Positions 16,586 to 27,630 of a DNA stretch of 64,000 bases are shown here, piece after piece; the stretch's first letter is position 1; every line of letters starts with the position of its first letter. Below the pieces are notes generated by a model that saw nothing but the letters and a program-made list of their open reading frames with translations, did no database searches and had not been told where the DNA came from. The DNA is from Chryseobacterium shigense. GTDB lineage: Bacteria; Bacteroidota; Bacteroidia; Flavobacteriales; Weeksellaceae. The stretch spans positions 806,001-870,000 of the forward strand of contig NZ_FTNY01000001.1 in assembly GCF_900156575.1 (NCBI RefSeq), given 5' to 3'. Both the position numbers and the translations under genes were made by a program.

Positions 16586-16689
16586 GTACCCTCTCGCGGA
16601 CCCGGCATACAATGACAAAAGGTAAATGAATGCCTTTGTGTAACCTTTCTTAACGAAAAAATGATCTTGGTGAACTTGTAATAATTACT

Positions 16690-17496
16690 TTAACAATCAA
16701 ATTGAATGGCTATTTCTGCTGCTTTTTTAATCAGTTTTCCCTTTTTTGCCTGGGAAGAAAGATATAAAATCACCCGCTCCTCTTCATAATCTCTGTTCGC
16801 ACCAAAAATAAAGTCCGGTTTTCCATCCTTGTCAATATCTCCTATGAAAAGTAACTCTACGAAAGTATCATTAAAAGATTCTTCTTCTAAAAATAAGGTT
16901 TCCGGAGAATTATTTGCCGACAGGTAGAGCTTATAATCTTTTACATTCTGGTAAAGTTCTTCTCTATTATCTGTGTGTACTTTTTCGGATGACAGCACTT
17001 TTCCTTCTGCACGCAAAGTGTACTCTTCATTTCCAAAATGGAATTTGAGTTTTTCCTTTGGCCAGATTTTATTTTTTCCAATTTTCACCGTTTTTATTTC
17101 ACCTTGTGCGAGTCGTGAGTTGCCTATTAGTACCAGACTTTTATTTTTAGAATTGATGATTCTGGTAGAATCTCCTGAACATTCGGAATAGCCTCTGGTA
17201 ATGGTATAGTCCGCTTTCCCCACATAATATTTTCCATTTTTCTCATATAAATCCAGCCATTTATTGGTGAGTCCGTTCATATCATTTTCTTTTCCAAAGT
17301 CCCGGTATTCTCTGGGAAGAAGGATTTCTAACGCTTCACTTTTTTCTTCAACCGGATCAGGTTTGGGATCATGAGTTTTTTTATCGGATTGAACTTCTTT
17401 TGTATGTTGTACTCCTTTATTTTTTGTTTCCTGCGTTTTATCCTTACATGAAATGATCACGATCAAGGATAAAAAAGTCAATATGGTTGTCTTCAT
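16690..17496 (-). CDS. Lipoprotein with an FG-GAP/VCBS-like Asp-rich motif
   Basis: A 268-residue protein with a lipoprotein signal (LIVIISCKDK, acylation at about Cys17) and a charged linker. The globular domain ends with FIGDIDKDGKPDFIFGANRD, the DxDxDGxxD loop found in FG-GAP/VCBS-type proteins and likely a calcium site. It resembles the lipoprotein at 14199-14786 in layout (Cys anchor, Lys-rich linker, C-terminal Asp-rich loop), though overall similarity looks low. Function unknown. Its promoter should lie in the 17497-17881 intergenic region shared with the divergent histidine kinase gene. Confidence 0.7.
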   Translation of the reverse strand: MKTTILTFLSLIVIISCKDKTQETKNKGVQHTKEVQSDKKTHDPKPDPVEEKSEALEILLPREYRDFGKENDMNGLTNKWLDLYEKNGKYYVGKADYTITRGYSECSGDSTRIINSKNKSLVLIGNSRLAQGEIKTVKIGKNKIWPKEKLKFHFGNEEYTLRAEGKVLSSEKVHTDNREELYQNVKDYKLYLSANNSPETLFLEEESFNDTFVELLFIGDIDKDGKPDFIFGANRDYEEERVILYLSSQAKKGKLIKKAAEIAIQFDC

Positions 17497-17658
17497 TATT
17501 TAGATTTTTTGTTGATTACCTATTGATGAGATGCGTAAATTCCCGTTCACCTCATCCTTTTTGATTGTATTTTTTTAATTCAGCAGCTGTATCAGTGGTC
17601 CCCATTTTTATTTCTAAAATACAAAGAGCAAATTTGTTAAAAAAATGCCATTGCAAAA

Positions 17659-17758
17659 CATCCCTGTTTTCAGCCAGTTTGTTTATTCCATTGAAAATAA
17701 AACCTGTAAAGAACGAGATTTTAATATCATCACCAAAATTAGCTGAAAACAGGGATTG
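17659..17758. repeat. Inverted 13-21-bp repeat in the divergent promoter region
   Basis: CATCCCTGTTTTCAGCCAG (17659-17677) faces AATTAGCTGAAAACAGGGAT (17738-17757), so the two copies can pair across about 60 bp. The right-hand copy is a perfect inverted match to the 21-bp copy at 16564. The element occupies much of the 385-bp gap between the lipoprotein and histidine-kinase genes. Confidence 0.65.
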
Positions 17759-17853
17759 AAAATTCTGATAAAAATACCGAGTTTTGACCATCCATTCTTT
17801 GCTGTTATCCGTGATTGAATAGGAAACATAACCTGAGAGAAGCCACAAAGTAA

Positions 17854-17861
17854 TAACTTTG
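17854..17861 (+). promoter_or_regulatory. Putative -7 element of the TPR histidine-kinase gene
   Basis: TAACTTTG matches TAnnTTTG 21 bp before the ATG at 17882. The -33 TTG is not clear (only CTG nearby), so the promoter is tentative. Confidence 0.35.
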
Positions 17862-17881
17862 CCGTCTTTACAAACTGAAAA

Positions 17882-20134
17882 ATGCTGATCAATTTTTTTT
17901 CCTTTTTACGTTTTCCCATTATCTTTCTATGTCTTTTCTTAGTGGGTTATGCTGCATCAGCCCAGGAACTTCACATTAGCCTGGAACAACAGTACAAAAA
18001 ATATCAGCCAGGAAGTACGCAACGGATGTTAATGACCGGAAAGTATGCACAAGCCCTTTTTTTTAATAAACAGCAGGATAAATCTTTTCTTATTTTAAAT
18101 GAAAACATTGCCTACGCCAGAAAGGTAACAGACGGAAAATATGCTGCGTACTTATACATTATTGCGGCCATCAACTACAGACTGCTGGATGATGTGAAAG
18201 CGTATGAAAATGCTTCCAGATTGGCCCAAATCTATGAAGCAAAAACAAAAGACCCGGAAACAAAAGGATACGTAGCTTACGGAATTGGCTGGCTCCATGA
18301 ACGCAATAACAAAGAAGCTGAAGCAGTTCGGTATTTTTTAAAAGCCCTTTCCTTTTATGAGAAAGCTCCTCATTCTGAAAGTTTAAATAATAGAAAAGCC
18401 TCTGTTTACCGGGAGCTCAACAGCATCTATGCGGACTGGAATGACTATGAACTGCAAAAAAAATACAGTAAGCTATCGCTAGAAATGGCCTTGCTGCAAA
18501 ATGATCCCATGAGTTTGTTTGATTCTTATATGGCCATGGGATATCTGTATGAAAAGCGCTATGAATCCACTCAAAACAAAGCTTTTATTCATCAGGCGGA
18601 ATCGTACTATATTAAAGCGGTGGAGACCTACAAAATCTATAAGGCAGATATGCCTATTCCGTCTAACCTCTCTTTTGTAGCCATCAATCTGGCCAATTTA
18701 TACTTAAATTATTTCCCGGATTCCTATCAGGATAAGGTACTGTATTATGCCAATTTAGCCAAAACGCAGGGCATCGCAACCGGAAATCATGATCATGCAG
18801 CTTCTGCCAATGGTCTTTTGGCGGAAATCGCTTTAAAGAACCACCATCCGGAACAAGCGAAACAATATCTGATGACCGCATTGGCAGAAGCAGAATATGA
18901 CAAAGTACCTGACCCTAATATCAAGCTTTCAATTTTCGAAAATCTCTCGCAGCTGTTTCAGAATGAAAATAATTTTAAAGAGGCCCACTTCTACCAGAAA
19001 GCTTATGTAGAAACCTTCAAACAAATTTATGATCAGAAAAGTGCGGCTCTGGGTAAAAAACTGGAGATCCAATATGAAAGGGAAAAGCAAAAGCAGCAAC
19101 TGCTCCGGTTACAATTAGCATCTGAAAAACAGGAACAGCGGCTGAAGGAAATGAGCTGGCACAGTCTGCAACAAACTCAGAAACTGGAGAATCTTGAATT
19201 AACAAAAGAAAATCAGTTCAGAAAATTAGAACTGACTGAAATAGAAAACAGTAAAAAAGCACAGGAACTTCGTTTGTCACAACTGGAATCCTTTAACAGA
19301 AAACGAGAAGTAGATCTTTATAAGGCCAGAGTTGAGTATAAGGAGAAAATAAACAAATTTTATATCGGACTGATTGCCTCTGTCTCATTACTGCTGATCC
19401 TTTTGCTGTATGCGTATTTTCAGAGAGCAAAAGGCATAAAGCAAAAAGAGAAATTGCATCTTCTTGAAATGGAAAAGGTAAGACAGGACTCTAAAATATC
19501 CAACCTTACGGTGATGCTGGAAGGCCAGGAACAGGAACGGGGAAGAATAGCCAGGGATCTGCACGATGGTCTCGGAAGTTTACTTTCAGGAACCAAAATG
19601 AATCTGTTTTTATTAAAAGATAAATCTAATGATCATCATCAGCTTCAAATAGACCGATCAATGGAGCAGATCGATATAGCGGTTGATGAACTTCGTCATG
19701 TTGCGCATAATCTGATGCCGGATCTGCTGCTGAAGTACGGACTTCAGGAAACATTGATGGAATATGTGTCCCGGATGACCACTCCGAAACTGGAGGTGGA
19801 TGTTCAATTCTTGTATTATTCCAACCAATTACCTCTGGACAGCCAGCTGCTCGTGTACAGGATCATTCAGGAACTGGTGAACAATGCTGTAAAGCACGCG
19901 ACGGCCCAGGAGATCATTATTCAGTTTATTGAAAATGAATCGGATTATGTCATTATCGTGGAGGATGATGGAAAAGGATTTGATATCAACACTTTAAATC
20001 ACTCCCATTCTGCTGGATTTCACAACATCCGTTCACGCGTAGAATTTCTGAAAGGTACGATGCAGATAGAATCCCAAGTCAATATAGGAACCAGTATTGA
20101 AATCCAATTTCCCAAATCAACAGATTATGATTAA
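17882..20134 (+). CDS. TPR-containing sensor histidine kinase (HisKA_3 type)
   Basis: A 750-residue protein with a signal peptide (ends GYAASAQ). Residues about 60-385 form a periplasmic TPR-like helical region, followed by a long coiled coil (about 390-490). One membrane helix follows (FYIGLIASVSLLLILLL, about 495-515). Next is a HisKA_3 dimerisation domain with the phospho-acceptor His in RDLHDGLGSLLSG (about 560), then an HATPase domain with LVNNAVKHA and VEDDGKGF. It is a member of the NarX/DesK-type kinases common in Bacteroidetes. The ATG of the response regulator at 20127 overlaps its last codons, so the two are a cognate pair. The signal sensed by the TPR region is unknown. Confidence 0.93.
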   Translation: MLINFFSFLRFPIIFLCLFLVGYAASAQELHISLEQQYKKYQPGSTQRMLMTGKYAQALFFNKQQDKSFLILNENIAYARKVTDGKYAAYLYIIAAINYRLLDDVKAYENASRLAQIYEAKTKDPETKGYVAYGIGWLHERNNKEAEAVRYFLKALSFYEKAPHSESLNNRKASVYRELNSIYADWNDYELQKKYSKLSLEMALLQNDPMSLFDSYMAMGYLYEKRYESTQNKAFIHQAESYYIKAVETYKIYKADMPIPSNLSFVAINLANLYLNYFPDSYQDKVLYYANLAKTQGIATGNHDHAASANGLLAEIALKNHHPEQAKQYLMTALAEAEYDKVPDPNIKLSIFENLSQLFQNENNFKEAHFYQKAYVETFKQIYDQKSAALGKKLEIQYEREKQKQQLLRLQLASEKQEQRLKEMSWHSLQQTQKLENLELTKENQFRKLELTEIENSKKAQELRLSQLESFNRKREVDLYKARVEYKEKINKFYIGLIASVSLLLILLLYAYFQRAKGIKQKEKLHLLEMEKVRQDSKISNLTVMLEGQEQERGRIARDLHDGLGSLLSGTKMNLFLLKDKSNDHHQLQIDRSMEQIDIAVDELRHVAHNLMPDLLLKYGLQETLMEYVSRMTTPKLEVDVQFLYYSNQLPLDSQLLVYRIIQELVNNAVKHATAQEIIIQFIENESDYVIIVEDDGKGFDINTLNHSHSAGFHNIRSRVEFLKGTMQIESQVNIGTSIEIQFPKSTDYD

Positions 20135-20756
20135 AATCGCTATAACCGATGACCACCCATTATTGCTGGAAGGTTTAAAAAACATTCTCTCCCAACAGGA
20201 GAATTTTACAGTAGCAGGCTGCTACTCTTCTGCAAGTGAACTATTTAAAGGATTAGAAAGTCAGATTTTAGATGTACTGCTACTGGATATTAATCTTTCC
20301 GATGGCAACAGCATCGATCTGATTAAACCGATACTAAAAAAATACCCTGATACTCAAATCATCATGCTGAGTGTGCACAATGAGTTTGCAGTCATCAATA
20401 GTACTTTGGAAGAAGGCGCTATGGGCTACATCCAGAAGAATGCTCTGGTAACAGAAATAATTTCAGGAATACAGACAATACTCAAAGGAGAGAGATTTTT
20501 ATGCCCTCAAACAAAAAAAATTGTAGAGATGAAAACGAATTCCGGACTCAATGCTGTACCTAAACTGACCCGGAGAGAAAAGGAAATTCTAATAGAAGCC
20601 TCTTTAGGTCTCACCACCGTTCAAATAGCGGACAAGTTATGCATCAGCCCTCATACAGTAGAAAGTCACCGCAAAAATCTGATCGTCAAATTCAAAACTT
20701 CCAACCTAAGCACGGCAATAAAATTAGCCATGGAATATGGATTAGTCCGCCCATAA
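20127..20756 (+). CDS. Response regulator, NarL/LuxR type
   Basis: A 209-residue two-domain regulator. The receiver domain has the acidic pair in ITDDHPLLLEG and the phospho-acceptor Asp in DVLLLDINLSDG (about residue 54). A LuxR-type HTH follows at about 140-205 (LTRREKEILIEASLGLTTVQ, then CISPHTVESHRKNL). I place the start at the ATG at 20127, not the earlier in-frame codon at 20097, because the receiver fold begins with MIKIAITDDHP. This gives an 8-bp overlap with the kinase gene, typical of translational coupling. Phosphorylation by that kinase is inferred from the arrangement. Confidence 0.93.
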   Translation: MIKIAITDDHPLLLEGLKNILSQQENFTVAGCYSSASELFKGLESQILDVLLLDINLSDGNSIDLIKPILKKYPDTQIIMLSVHNEFAVINSTLEEGAMGYIQKNALVTEIISGIQTILKGERFLCPQTKKIVEMKTNSGLNAVPKLTRREKEILIEASLGLTTVQIADKLCISPHTVESHRKNLIVKFKTSNLSTAIKLAMEYGLVRP

Positions 20757-20856
20757 TCAGAGAATCTGTAAAGGATTGGATTTAAGCTGAGTCGGCTTAA
20801 AAACTGATTGTGTACAATTGGAAAAGACATTAGAAAATATAGTTGTCTCTGTTATC

Positions 20857-20882
20857 CTTGGCAAGGTTTAAACCTTGCCAAG
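20857..20882. repeat. 26-bp perfect palindrome
   Basis: CTTGGCAAGGTTT followed by its exact reverse complement. It lies in the 376-bp gap between the response regulator and sbcD. Palindromes of the AAGGTTTAAACCTTGCC kind are familiar in flavobacterial intergenic DNA. No T-run follows, so it is not an obvious terminator. The rest of the gap is AT-rich, with a TATTTTTG (21026-21033) that may serve as the sbcD -7 element. Confidence 0.7.
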
Positions 20883-21132
20883 AAGGGTTAAAATAATCTT
20901 TCCCAGCTCAAACCTCACACCCTATTTTCAGCAGTATTGATCCCAAGAAAACAAAAACTTTTAACGATCCCACTACAATGGACCAGAAATATGGTTTTCC
21001 ATAATTTTTTTCATTTTAATATTAATATTTTTGACAAAGGAATAATGTGACATCGGATGATCCTTTTTGAGATTCCTTTTTGATCATAGTAAAGCCTGTC
21101 ATTAAACGCATCCCAAATTATTTTCATCTGTT

Positions 21133-22368
21133 ATGAAAGTTCTCCATACCGCAGACTGGCATATAGGCCAGCTATTTCATGAATACGACCGGACTTATGA
21201 GCATCAGCAGTTCCTGGACTGGCTGGTTCAGACTTTAGATCATGAACATATTGATGTTCTTCTGATCAGCGGGGATGTTTTTGATATTTCCAATCCGTCG
21301 GCCGCCTCCATAAAAATGTTTTATACATTTCTGAACAAAGCGACCAGAGGAAATAAAAATTTACAGATCATCATCACTGCCGGCAATCACGATTCGGCTT
21401 CCCGTTTAGAAGCGCCCAAGCCGCTGCTGGAGTCTTCTCATGTTCATATTATCGGATGGGTTGAGAAGGATGCGGAAGGAAATATAGATTACGAAAAGCT
21501 GATTATCCCGATAAAAGATCCTTTAGGAAATGTCAGGATATGGTGTCTTGCGGTTCCTTTTTTACGGATGGGCGACTACCCAACCCTGCCGGGCAGCGAA
21601 AATCCGTATACGGAAGGCGTAGCAGCCTTGTACAAAGAAGCATTTGAACATGCTAACCGGAAAAAACAGGAAGGACAGACGCTCATTGCGATGGGCCACC
21701 TTCATACCCATCATGCAGAAATCACGGATCTTGATACAACCGAAAGACTGATTATGGGAGGCGTAGAATGTCTTCCGGCAACAGCTTTTCCGCAGGACCT
21801 CAAATATGTAGCGCTTGGACATATCCATAAAGCACAAAAAATAGGAGGAAAAGAACACATCCGCTATTCCGGAAGCCCGCTGCCGATGTCTTTTTCCGAA
21901 CTTAATTACAAGCATCAGGTGATTGTTTTTGAACTCGACGAAGAAATCAGCAACCTGAAATCGGTAGAGATTCCTGTTTTTGTACCGCTTCAGAGAATTC
22001 CGGCGAGCCATCAGCCGCTGCATGAAGTCATTACACTCCTGGAACAAATCCCCAATACAGAAGGCAACCGGGAAACTTTTCCCTATCTGGAAGTCAAGGT
22101 TCTGCTTGAAGGTCCCGAACCAGCTCTGAGACATAAAATTGAAGCGGCAATAACAGATAAAAATATAAGACTCGCCAAAATTGACACCAAATATCCGCGA
22201 TCCACACAGGAAACGCCAGAATTCATTACCCAGGAAAAACTGAGTGAGCTACAACCTTTGGATGTATTTGGAAAGATCTATCAATCCCGATACCATACAG
22301 AAGTTCCCGAAGCTATGCTGCAGCTTTTTAAACAAGCCGCAGAAGAAGTAAACCAAACTGCAGAATAA
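21133..22368 (+). CDS. sbcD: Exonuclease SbcCD subunit D (Mre11-like nuclease)
   Basis: A 411-residue metallophosphoesterase. The phosphoesterase motifs appear in order: HTADWHIGQ (Asp and His metal ligands), SGDVFDISNPS, TAGNHDSASR (catalytic His) and MGHLHTHHAE with GHIHKAQ. The length matches the family. SbcD forms a complex with SbcC that opens hairpin and cruciform DNA and trims double-strand ends with metal-dependent nuclease activity. It is followed after one base by sbcC, so the two are an operon. The number of palindromes in this window is notable, since SbcCD is known to act on such structures, but any link is only a remark. Confidence 0.97.
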   Translation: MKVLHTADWHIGQLFHEYDRTYEHQQFLDWLVQTLDHEHIDVLLISGDVFDISNPSAASIKMFYTFLNKATRGNKNLQIIITAGNHDSASRLEAPKPLLESSHVHIIGWVEKDAEGNIDYEKLIIPIKDPLGNVRIWCLAVPFLRMGDYPTLPGSENPYTEGVAALYKEAFEHANRKKQEGQTLIAMGHLHTHHAEITDLDTTERLIMGGVECLPATAFPQDLKYVALGHIHKAQKIGGKEHIRYSGSPLPMSFSELNYKHQVIVFELDEEISNLKSVEIPVFVPLQRIPASHQPLHEVITLLEQIPNTEGNRETFPYLEVKVLLEGPEPALRHKIEAAITDKNIRLAKIDTKYPRSTQETPEFITQEKLSELQPLDVFGKIYQSRYHTEVPEAMLQLFKQAAEEVNQTAE

Positions 22369-22369
22369 C

Positions 22370-25300
22370 ATGAAGATACTCGCAATACGCATACGAAACC
22401 TGGCTTCTCTGGAAGGAAATACTGAAATTGACTTTACCACAGAACCGCTTCGCTCGGCAGGCATTTTCGCCATTACCGGAGCCACGGGAGCCGGCAAATC
22501 CACATTGCTGGATGCGCTGTGCCTTGCCTTATATGGTAAAACACCCAGATATCTGCAGGCGAAAGAAACAGGAATAGAAATCTATGATGTACAGGGAAGC
22601 ACGCTGAGTCAGGGGGATGTCCGCAGTATTTTACGGGACGGAACTGCTGACGGATTTGCCGAAGTGGATTTCACAGGCACGGACGGGCAAAACTACCGCA
22701 CCACCTGGACCGTAAGGCGTGCCAGAAACAAAGCTGAAGGCAGCATGCAGTCTGATTCCATTACCTTAAAGAATATCACTGCCAACGCAGATATTCCGGG
22801 TAAGAAAGCTGAAACTTTAAAAGAAATCGAGCGTCTGATCGGATTGAATTTTGAACAGTTCACCCGATCTGTACTGCTGGCACAAGGGGATTTCACCGCC
22901 TTCATGAAAGCGAATAAGGATGAAAAATCTTCATTACTGGAAAAACTTACCGGAACTCATATTTACTCTGAAATTTCTAAAAAGATTTATGAAAATTATA
23001 AATCCCAGGAGCAGCAGCTCCGCGATCTCAATTTCAGAAAAGAAGGAATCGTTACTTTAACGGAAGATGAATTAAAAACGCTGCTGGAAGAGCAAAGTAG
23101 TTTAGAAGCGATCATTAAGGCTTCAGAGAAACACATAGAAGATCTGACCAGGGAACTGGGCTGGCACGATCAGCTTACGGTATTACAAACTCAATATGAC
23201 CAGGCAGATACGGCATTACAGCAGGCCAGTGAAATCAAAACAAATGCATGGCCACGCAAACAAAAATTACAGGTAGCAGAACAGGCACAGCCAACAAGAA
23301 GCTGGGCAGATGCGTTAAATCATGCCCAACAACAGCATAAGGAGAAATCCGGGGCTCTGGTTGTTTTAAAAGAAGCCATCGTAACGCTTCAATCTCAAAA
23401 GGAAAAACTCGAGATTCAGCTTGTGAAATCGGGAAATGAGCTTACATATAAAAATAAAAACCTCACCGATGCTTTACCGATTCTGGAGCAGGCCAGAAAA
23501 TTGGACACGCTCCTTTCTGAGAAAAAAGAGCAATTAACTAAGGCTAGAGACGAGGCAGAAAACACTTCAGAAAACAGCAAAAGGCATCAGAAACTACTGG
23601 AAGAAAAGCAAACAGAATGCTCCGACCTTTCTGCTCAGATCAAAACAATAGAAAACTGGAAAACAGATCATGCTGAACGCAGTCCAATTGCCGAAAACAG
23701 AGATCTTATTCTTTCTAAACTACAGGACGCCCGGAAACTTCTGGAAATCCAGCAGATCTCTGCCAGCGGACTGGAGCAATTAAGAAATACTCTTAAGACC
23801 AACGAAGCTCAGAAATTAAAACTAGAAACTGACCTGAGCCAACATACCCCTGAATGGGAAAATTTAAAGAAATCTTATGATCTTCAGGCCAAAGAACTTC
23901 TGTTGGTTCCGATTGAAAAGCTTACCAACGATAAAGCTGAGGTAGACCACGCGGTTGAGACGACCATTAAAGCACAGGCCAGCTGGCAACTCTTCTATCA
24001 TTCATATACCGAGCTTGAGGCATTGAAGAATAAACAATTAAAAGATCAGGCTGATTACCAGGCAAGGCAGGAAACGTTACAGAAACTGACCCAGCAATTA
24101 ACGATCGAAAAAGCTCAGAAAGAAACCGCTGAACAGCTGTTACAGCATGCGCGCCTCGCATCAGCAGAAAATGTAGAAACCCTGAGAGCAGGTCTAACCG
24201 ATCATGAGCCCTGTCCCGTCTGTGGCAGTACCACCCACCCGTACAAGGAACATCATCCACAGCTGGAAAATGTATTGTCGAAGCTTGAAAAAGCGTATGA
24301 GGAAAGAGAAAATACCTATCTTACCGCTTATCGCCAGCATACTGCACTGGAACAGGCCTCTGCCTTACTTCATGAAACCATCCGGAGCCAGGCCGAAACT
24401 ATTCCGGTTAAACAGGATGCTTTGGAAAGTAAAAAGCAGGCATGGGAAGAGCTGGGTATGCTTCAGGAATCTAATGCTGTTGAAGATGAAAACAAAGAAA
24501 TCTGGATGAGTGAAAAACTACAGACTCTTAAAAACAGACAGGCTGATCTGCTGACCCAGATTCAAACCTATTCCAACCAAAAACAAAAACTGGAGGCTGA
24601 TAAAAGCAAAATCGATGAGCTTAAAGAAAATATTGACCGCATTACCGGGCAAATCAAAGACCTGAAAAGTGACATCTCTCTATTTCAGGAACAGGAAGGC
24701 AACAAAAAGAAAGAGCTTGATAAAGCTGCATCTGACCTCAGCGACGTGGAGAAAACACTTTCTCCCTATTTCATTACTCCTGACTGGATAGACAACTGGA
24801 AAGCGACCCCGGATGTTTTTACAGAACATATTGATGCATTTGCCAGAAAATGGAAAGAAAATACGGAAAAACTGGAACAAAATATCCGGACCAAAGGAGC
24901 ACTGGAAGCCACATTAAAAGAACTGGAAAATCAGGGTAAAAGCTTGTTGGATGAAGTTACCAGGAAAAACGAAACTTATCACAGCCTGAACAAAAACTAT
25001 CTCGATACTCAGCAGCAGCGAAATGGCATTTTTGAAGGAAAACCGGCAGAAGCAGCAGAAGCAATGTTGAGAAAGGTCATCGGTGAGGCACAACAACAGT
25101 TTGACCAATTCAAAGAAGCACAGCAACAACTGAACATCAGCATGGCCAGAGCGGATACTCAAAAGGATGAATTACTAGGCCTGCTAGCCAGGCTGGAAGC
25201 GGAATCTAAAGCAGCTATTCAAAAAATACAGGACTGGCTTCATCACTATAATGAAAAAAACAGCCAGACCTTAACCATTGCTGAACTCAATGAAATACTG

Positions 25301-26107
25301 GCATTAAGTAGTGATTGGATTGATCGTGAACGTACTGCATTACAAAGCATCGAAGAGGAAGTCACCAAGGCAGGCTCTATCCTCAGCGAAAGAAAACAAT
25401 TGCTGGAAACTCACAAACAAAAATCGATATCGGAACGCACTCCCGATGAGCTGAATGGGTTGATTTCCAATGCAAAATCAGAAGCAGAACAAAGAAATCA
25501 TAAAAAAGGAGAACTCAGATTTCAGCTGCAACAGGATAAAGAAAATAAAGATAAAATCGGCGGCTTGCTGAAAAGTATTGAAGCACAGGCAGCCATTACC
25601 GAAAACTGGAGCAAGCTGAATGAAATTATAGGATCTGCAGACGGTAAAAAATTCCGCCAGATTGCTCAGGAATATACGCTTGATGTCCTTCTCGGATATG
25701 CCAACATTCATCTGAAAGTGCTCACAAGCCGATATAAAATAGAACGAATTCCTGCCACATTGGGACTGCAGGTCGTAGATCTAGATATGGGTGATGAGGT
25801 GCGTACCGTATATTCACTTTCAGGCGGCGAATCATTTCTGGTTTCGCTTGCGTTAGCCCTGGGTCTCGCCTCTTTATCGTCCAGCAGAATGAAAGTGGAA
25901 TCGCTTTTTATTGATGAAGGTTTTGGCTCATTGGATCCCACCACCCTCAATATTGCCATGGATGCGCTGGAAAGGCTTCATAATCAGGGACGAAAAGTAG
26001 GCGTGATCTCCCATGTGCAGGAAATGACAGAAAGAATACCTGTTCAGATCAAAGTAAGCAAACAGCAGAGCGGGAAAAGCAAAGTGGAGGTAAGTACAAT
26101 CATTTAA
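22370..26107 (+). CDS. sbcC: Exonuclease SbcCD subunit C (Rad50-like ATPase)
   Basis: A 1245-residue SMC-like ATPase. The N-terminal Walker A GATGAGKST lies at residues 37-45. Long coiled coils flank a zinc hook CPVCGSTTHP at about residue 615. The ABC signature SLSGGESFLVSLALALG lies near residue 1150, and Walker B with the catalytic Glu (LFIDEGFGSLD) near 1180. Length and layout are standard. With SbcD it makes the hairpin-cutting nuclease; ATP binding and the hook bring two heads together. The stop is followed by a terminator hairpin at 26143-26175. Confidence 0.97.
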   Translation: MKILAIRIRNLASLEGNTEIDFTTEPLRSAGIFAITGATGAGKSTLLDALCLALYGKTPRYLQAKETGIEIYDVQGSTLSQGDVRSILRDGTADGFAEVDFTGTDGQNYRTTWTVRRARNKAEGSMQSDSITLKNITANADIPGKKAETLKEIERLIGLNFEQFTRSVLLAQGDFTAFMKANKDEKSSLLEKLTGTHIYSEISKKIYENYKSQEQQLRDLNFRKEGIVTLTEDELKTLLEEQSSLEAIIKASEKHIEDLTRELGWHDQLTVLQTQYDQADTALQQASEIKTNAWPRKQKLQVAEQAQPTRSWADALNHAQQQHKEKSGALVVLKEAIVTLQSQKEKLEIQLVKSGNELTYKNKNLTDALPILEQARKLDTLLSEKKEQLTKARDEAENTSENSKRHQKLLEEKQTECSDLSAQIKTIENWKTDHAERSPIAENRDLILSKLQDARKLLEIQQISASGLEQLRNTLKTNEAQKLKLETDLSQHTPEWENLKKSYDLQAKELLLVPIEKLTNDKAEVDHAVETTIKAQASWQLFYHSYTELEALKNKQLKDQADYQARQETLQKLTQQLTIEKAQKETAEQLLQHARLASAENVETLRAGLTDHEPCPVCGSTTHPYKEHHPQLENVLSKLEKAYEERENTYLTAYRQHTALEQASALLHETIRSQAETIPVKQDALESKKQAWEELGMLQESNAVEDENKEIWMSEKLQTLKNRQADLLTQIQTYSNQKQKLEADKSKIDELKENIDRITGQIKDLKSDISLFQEQEGNKKKELDKAASDLSDVEKTLSPYFITPDWIDNWKATPDVFTEHIDAFARKWKENTEKLEQNIRTKGALEATLKELENQGKSLLDEVTRKNETYHSLNKNYLDTQQQRNGIFEGKPAEAAEAMLRKVIGEAQQQFDQFKEAQQQLNISMARADTQKDELLGLLARLEAESKAAIQKIQDWLHHYNEKNSQTLTIAELNEILALSSDWIDRERTALQSIEEEVTKAGSILSERKQLLETHKQKSISERTPDELNGLISNAKSEAEQRNHKKGELRFQLQQDKENKDKIGGLLKSIEAQAAITENWSKLNEIIGSADGKKFRQIAQEYTLDVLLGYANIHLKVLTSRYKIERIPATLGLQVVDLDMGDEVRTVYSLSGGESFLVSLALALGLASLSSSRMKVESLFIDEGFGSLDPTTLNIAMDALERLHNQGRKVGVISHVQEMTERIPVQIKVSKQQSGKSKVEVSTII

Positions 26108-26142
26108 AATTCACCTGAAGTCTGTTTAACAAAATCAATAGT

Positions 26143-26175
26143 AAAAGGCTGAAAATTTGAAGTTTCAGCCTTTTT
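26143..26175. terminator. Terminator between sbcC and the convergent esterase gene
   Basis: AAAAGGCTGAAA and TTTCAGCCTTTTT form a hairpin with A-rich and T-rich flanks. It can stop transcription from both the plus-strand sbcC (ends 26107) and the minus-strand esterase (ends 26180). Confidence 0.85.
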
Positions 26176-26179
26176 ATTT

Positions 26180-27630
<1,451 letters not shown>

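Noticed and set aside
21562..22134. 190-codon minus-strand frame
   Set aside because: It is antisense within sbcD, which has all family motifs.
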